The notes under the pieces: model-generated
What the model saw: only the letters and a program-made list of their open reading frames with translations
Database searches by the model: none
What the model was told of the DNA's origin: nothing
DNA from: an uncultured Pseudorhodobacter sp.
GTDB taxonomy: Bacteria; Pseudomonadota; Alphaproteobacteria; Rhodobacterales; Rhodobacteraceae
Direction of reading: 5' to 3'
Assembly (NCBI GenBank): GCA_913062925.1
Contig: CAJXWJ010000015.1
Location: 1-56,472, forward strand
Length of the DNA: 56,472 nucleotides
Program-made: the position numbers and the translations under genes
Part shown: piece by piece, positions 52,404-56,472 of the stretch
Layout: each line of letters starts with the position of its first letter
How positions within the stretch are numbered: position 1 is the stretch's first letter

Positions 52404-53459
52404 ATGAAAATCCTTATCATCGGTGCGGGTCTGTTGGGGGCAAGCCTTGCGTTTCGCTTGGCGCGGGCGGGGGGCGAGGTCACGGTGATCGAGGCCGCGC
52501 GCCCCGCAAGCGCTGCCTCTGGCCGCAGTTTTGGCTGGATCAACGCCAGCTTTTATGCTGATGCCGCCCACCACCGCCTGCGTGCCGAGGCGATGCGCGC
52601 GCATCACCGCCTGCAACGCGAGATGGCGCTGCCCGCGCCGCGCTGGCAAGGTGCGCTGTGGTGGGAGGATCAGGGCCAAGGCTTTGATCAGATGCAGGCC
52701 GATCTGGCCGCTTTGGGCTATCCGGCCGATCCGGTGACAGCCGAACAGATCGCGGCCTTGGAACCCGCGCTTGCGCATCCGCCCGCCCGCGCGCTGCACT
52801 TTGTCACCGAAGGCGCCACCGATGCCACAGCCCTGACCCATGCGCTGCTTGCAGCCTCTGGCGCGCGGGTTCTGTCGGGGCTTGCGGCCAAAGGCCTGAT
52901 CCAGACCGGCGGGCGGGTCAGCGGGGTTGCAAGCGCAATCGGGCCGCTGAGCGCTGATCACACCATTCTGGCCGCAGGTGTGGCCACGCCGCAGCTTTTG
53001 CACAGCATCGGGCTTGATCTGCCGATGTTGCAGCGGCCCGGCCTGATCTTGCGCAGCGACCCCGTGGCGTTTCGCATCCATCATATCCTTGTCACGCCCG
53101 AACAGGAAATTCGCCAAACCGCCGATGGCAGCCTGATCGCGCCCTGTGCGGCGCATCATCAATCTGACCCAAGCGAAAGCATCGCCGAAGGTGCTGCGCA
53201 AACCACGCTTGCCAATCTATCAGACCTTTTTGGCAGCAAAATCAGCCTTGCCCAGACCCTGATCGGCCATCGTCCGGTGCCCGGCGATACGCTGCCCGTG
53301 CTGGGACAGGCCTGCGACGGGCTTAGCCTTGCGGTGATGCATTCGGGCGTCACCCTTGCCGCCTTTGCCGCCGAGGCTTTGGCCGATCAGATCTTGGGGC
53401 AGGGGGCGGATGCGCTGTGGCAGCCCTATGCGCCTGCGCGGCTGTTGCGGGCGCTGTAA
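52404..53459 (+). CDS. FAD-dependent amine oxidoreductase (DAO-type)
   Basis: A soluble flavoprotein of 351 residues with the Rossmann motif IIGAGLLGASLAFRLARAG at the start and the C-terminal DAO block RPVPGDTLPVLGQ, SLAVMHSGVTLA. The family acts on D-amino acids, glycine or sarcosine-like amines; substrate cannot be told. ATG 52404 has AAAGGGAGAA upstream. It converges on eno, with a shared terminator. Confidence 0.85.
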   Translation: MKILIIGAGLLGASLAFRLARAGGEVTVIEAARPASAASGRSFGWINASFYADAAHHRLRAEAMRAHHRLQREMALPAPRWQGALWWEDQGQGFDQMQADLAALGYPADPVTAEQIAALEPALAHPPARALHFVTEGATDATALTHALLAASGARVLSGLAAKGLIQTGGRVSGVASAIGPLSADHTILAAGVATPQLLHSIGLDLPMLQRPGLILRSDPVAFRIHHILVTPEQEIRQTADGSLIAPCAAHHQSDPSESIAEGAAQTTLANLSDLFGSKISLAQTLIGHRPVPGDTLPVLGQACDGLSLAVMHSGVTLAAFAAEALADQILGQGADALWQPYAPARLLRAL

Positions 53460-53462
53460 CGC

Positions 53463-53494
53463 AAAAGGCGCGCGCAAAGCTGCACGCGCCTTTC
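53463..53494. terminator. bidirectional terminator between the flavoprotein gene and eno
   Basis: AAAGGCGCG (53464-53472) pairs with CGCGCCTTT (53485-53493), loop CGCAAAGCTGCA. T-runs on both strands. Confidence 0.8.
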
Positions 53495-53513
53495 TAAAAC
53501 GAGGCTTAAAACA

Positions 53514-54899
<1,386 letters not shown>

Positions 54900-56192
54900 T
54901 TAAATTGGCCGCAGCTTTAGCTTGGTCAGACGGTTTTCCTGCCGTGCGATCACCTCAAAGCGAAAGCCGTGGAACTGAAACACCTGTCCCTCGTTGGGAA
55001 TGGTCTGGGCCTCGTGGATCACCAAGCCCGCCAGCGTATTGGCTTCGGTGTCGGGCAGGTTCCAATCCATCGCGCGGTTCAAATCGCGAATGGTCATGCT
55101 GCCGTCGATCAGAAAATCGCCGTTCTCGCTCATCTTTGGCCCAGAATTGCGCGCCACCACATCGAATTCATCGGTGATATCGCCGACGATTTCTTCCAAG
55201 ATATCCTCCAGCGTGATCAGCCCTTGCAGCGCGCCATATTCATCGACAACCATGGCAAAATGCGTGCGCCGTTTCAGGAATTCGCGCATTTGCTCATCAA
55301 GACTGGTGGTGTCGGGGATGAAATAGGGCTTCATCGCGACTTTGACGATATCAAGCGCCTCGATCCCGCCACCGTCACCGCGCAACAGCCTGTCGACCTC
55401 GCGCAACAGGTCTTTGGCATGGATCACGCCCAAAATGTTTTCCTCGTTGTCGCGGTAAAGTGGCAGGCGGGTATGGGCCGAGGCCAGCACTTTGGTGATC
55501 AGATCGCCCGGTGGCAGGTCTGCGTCGATCATCTCGATCTGGCGGCGGTGGCGCATGATCTCGTCCACCGTGCGCTGGCCCAGATCCAAGGCCCCCAAAA
55601 GCCGGTCGCGCGCGTCTTTCTCCATTGCGCCTTCGCTATGGCCCAAGGCAATTGCGCCGACGATTTCTTCTTGCAACGCCAGCATCTTACGGCTTGGGTC
55701 GGTCTTGACGCCCACCAAAAACAGCAGCGCGCGCACCAAGGCCCGCACGATGGTGATCACCGGCGAGAACACAAAGATCAGCACGCGAATAACCGGCGCC
55801 ACCCGTGCCGCCACCGCCTCGGGGAAGGTGATCGCAAGGGTTTTCGGCAGCACCTCGCCGAAAATCAGGATCAGGACCGTCATCACCAAGGTCGCCACCG
55901 CCACACCATTATGGCCAAACACCCGCGTCAGCAGCGCCGTGGCCAGCGAGGCCGACAGGATATTGACGATATTGTTGCCCAGCAGCAGCGCGCCGATCAT
56001 ACGTTCGTTGTCTTCGGTGACCTGCATCGCAGCATCGGCACCTTTGGAGCCTTTGTCTGCCTGCGCCTTCAGCTTGCCACGCGAGGCCGCTGTCAGCGCT
56101 GTTTCCGAGCCGGAAAAAAAGCCCGACAAAACGATCAATCCCAAAATTCCGGCGGCAGTCAGCCAAAAGGCCATATCGAGCGTGCTATCCAT
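54900..56192 (-). CDS. CorC/CNNM-family membrane protein with CBS domains
   Basis: Membrane protein of 430 residues: an N-terminal DUF21/CNNM domain with several helices (residues about 10-150), then paired CBS domains (about 210-330) and a C-terminal CorC_HlyC domain (about 345-428). Family members are linked to Mg2+/Co2+ efflux. Blocks: SGFFSGSETALTAASRGKL, ILEEIVGDITDEFD and DYG-like VVDEYGALQGLITLEDILEEI. It lies just before xerD on the same strand. Function inferred from family only. Confidence 0.9.
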   Translation of the reverse strand: MDSTLDMAFWLTAAGILGLIVLSGFFSGSETALTAASRGKLKAQADKGSKGADAAMQVTEDNERMIGALLLGNNIVNILSASLATALLTRVFGHNGVAVATLVMTVLILIFGEVLPKTLAITFPEAVAARVAPVIRVLIFVFSPVITIVRALVRALLFLVGVKTDPSRKMLALQEEIVGAIALGHSEGAMEKDARDRLLGALDLGQRTVDEIMRHRRQIEMIDADLPPGDLITKVLASAHTRLPLYRDNEENILGVIHAKDLLREVDRLLRGDGGGIEALDIVKVAMKPYFIPDTTSLDEQMREFLKRRTHFAMVVDEYGALQGLITLEDILEEIVGDITDEFDVVARNSGPKMSENGDFLIDGSMTIRDLNRAMDWNLPDTEANTLAGLVIHEAQTIPNEGQVFQFHGFRFEVIARQENRLTKLKLRPI

Positions 56193-56246
56193 GTCGTCCT
56201 GTGTCGGCTGAGTACCAGTTGTTTATGGGGTCTGCGGCGCAGGGGT

Positions 56247-56472
56247 TCAAGCCTTGCGCGCAGGCTTTGCCAAAGGATGATGCGTCAAAACCAGATCCTT
56301 AAGCTGGGCGTCCAGCACATGGGTGTAAATCTCGGTGATGGCGACATCGGCATGACCGAGCAGGGTCTGGATTACCATCAGATCGGCCCCGCCTGCCAGC
56401 AGATGGGTGGGAAAGGCGTGGCGCAGGGTGTGCGGTGTCACCAGAGCAGGCGACACCCCCCCCGCCACCGCG
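56247..56472 (-). CDS. xerD: tyrosine recombinase XerD, C-terminal end only
   Basis: The last 75 codons of a site-specific tyrosine recombinase; the rest lies past the window end. Seen: [12 protein letters not shown] (catalytic His-x-x-Arg), [25 protein letters not shown] (catalytic His and Tyr nucleophile). These fit XerD, which with XerC resolves chromosome dimers at dif. XerC or a mobile-element integrase cannot be excluded from the end alone, but its place beside core genes supports XerD. Confidence 0.8.
   Translation of the reverse strand, partial: AVAGGVSPALVTPHTLRHAFPTHLLAGGADLMVIQTLLGHADVAITEIYTHVLDAQLKDLVLTHHPLAKPARKA

Noticed and set aside
56247-56472. Phage or island integrase at the window end
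   Set aside because: The visible C-terminal motif fits XerD and the neighbourhood is core sequence. Only the end is seen, so this is a soft rejection.

Overview
The window is a GC-rich alphaproteobacterial chromosome segment, almost certainly from a member of the Rhodobacterales (Rhodobacter, Pseudorhodobacter or Gemmobacter-like; the species cannot be told from sequence alone). The grounds are a complete Rhodobacter-capsulatus-type gene transfer agent (GTA) cluster between mltG and cysE, a lipoyl domain fused to pyruvate dehydrogenase E1 beta, CtrA-type TTAA-N7-TTAA boxes, and many Rhodobacterales-typical families. Apart from the GTA it is core, housekeeping sequence.

Layout. 1-2255: purB (cut by the window start) and a membrane-type dipeptidase. 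2458-3933: a DUF3445 / heme-dependent N-demethylase-like gene and an unrecognised gene behind a CtrA box. 4081-5937: the nitrogen pair glnB-glnA with a strong terminator. 6188-8400: a Hint-domain protein behind a second CtrA box, tRNA-Leu(UAG) and tig. 8420-10743: a possible nuclease-fold protein, a DMT exporter and a secreted fasciclin protein. 10908-12346: rpsF-rpsR-rplI with a structured leader. 12558-14386: a secreted YceI and a cytochrome b561-YceI fusion that converge on one terminator. 14526-24581: the fatty-acid genes fabD-fabG-acpP ... fabF-mltG, split by a divergent tetR-MFP-RND efflux operon. 24603-38985: the GTA leader and structural cluster g1 to g15 plus one trailing small gene. 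39043-39852: cysE. 39906-44006: pdhA-pdhB-pdhC and ftsB. 44141-47588: class I aldolase, pgk and two tandem cyclophilins. 47679-50974: tyrS, anmK and a RarD-like transporter. 51048-54791: a desaturase with a cupin, an FAD amine-oxidase-like protein, and enolase. 54900-56472: a CorC/CNNM protein and the C-terminal end of xerD.

The GTA genes follow the RcGTA order: small and large terminase, portal, g3.5, prohead protease, HK97 capsid, connector and closure proteins, tail terminator, tail tube, chaperones, tape measure, distal tail, hub, NlpC/P60 peptidase and megatron. All read through intact, so the particle genes look functional. There is no integrase, replication or lysis gene, so this is a GTA and not a prophage. 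The least explained signals are in its non-coding parts: a promoter region made of two concentric inverted repeats, a terminator-like hairpin between that promoter and g1, a hairpin just after the capsid gene, and a very AT-rich hairpin just before the tail-tube gene. Palindromic operator candidates also precede the fasciclin, pdhA, rarD-like, glnB and tetR genes, and two tandem LacI-type half-symmetric sites lie upstream of the aldolase.

No gene-free stretch exceeds 300 bases. The longest (12267-12557, about 290 bases) holds the rpsF leader and the divergent promoters of rpsF and yceI. No CRISPR array, rRNA, insertion sequence or integrated element was seen.
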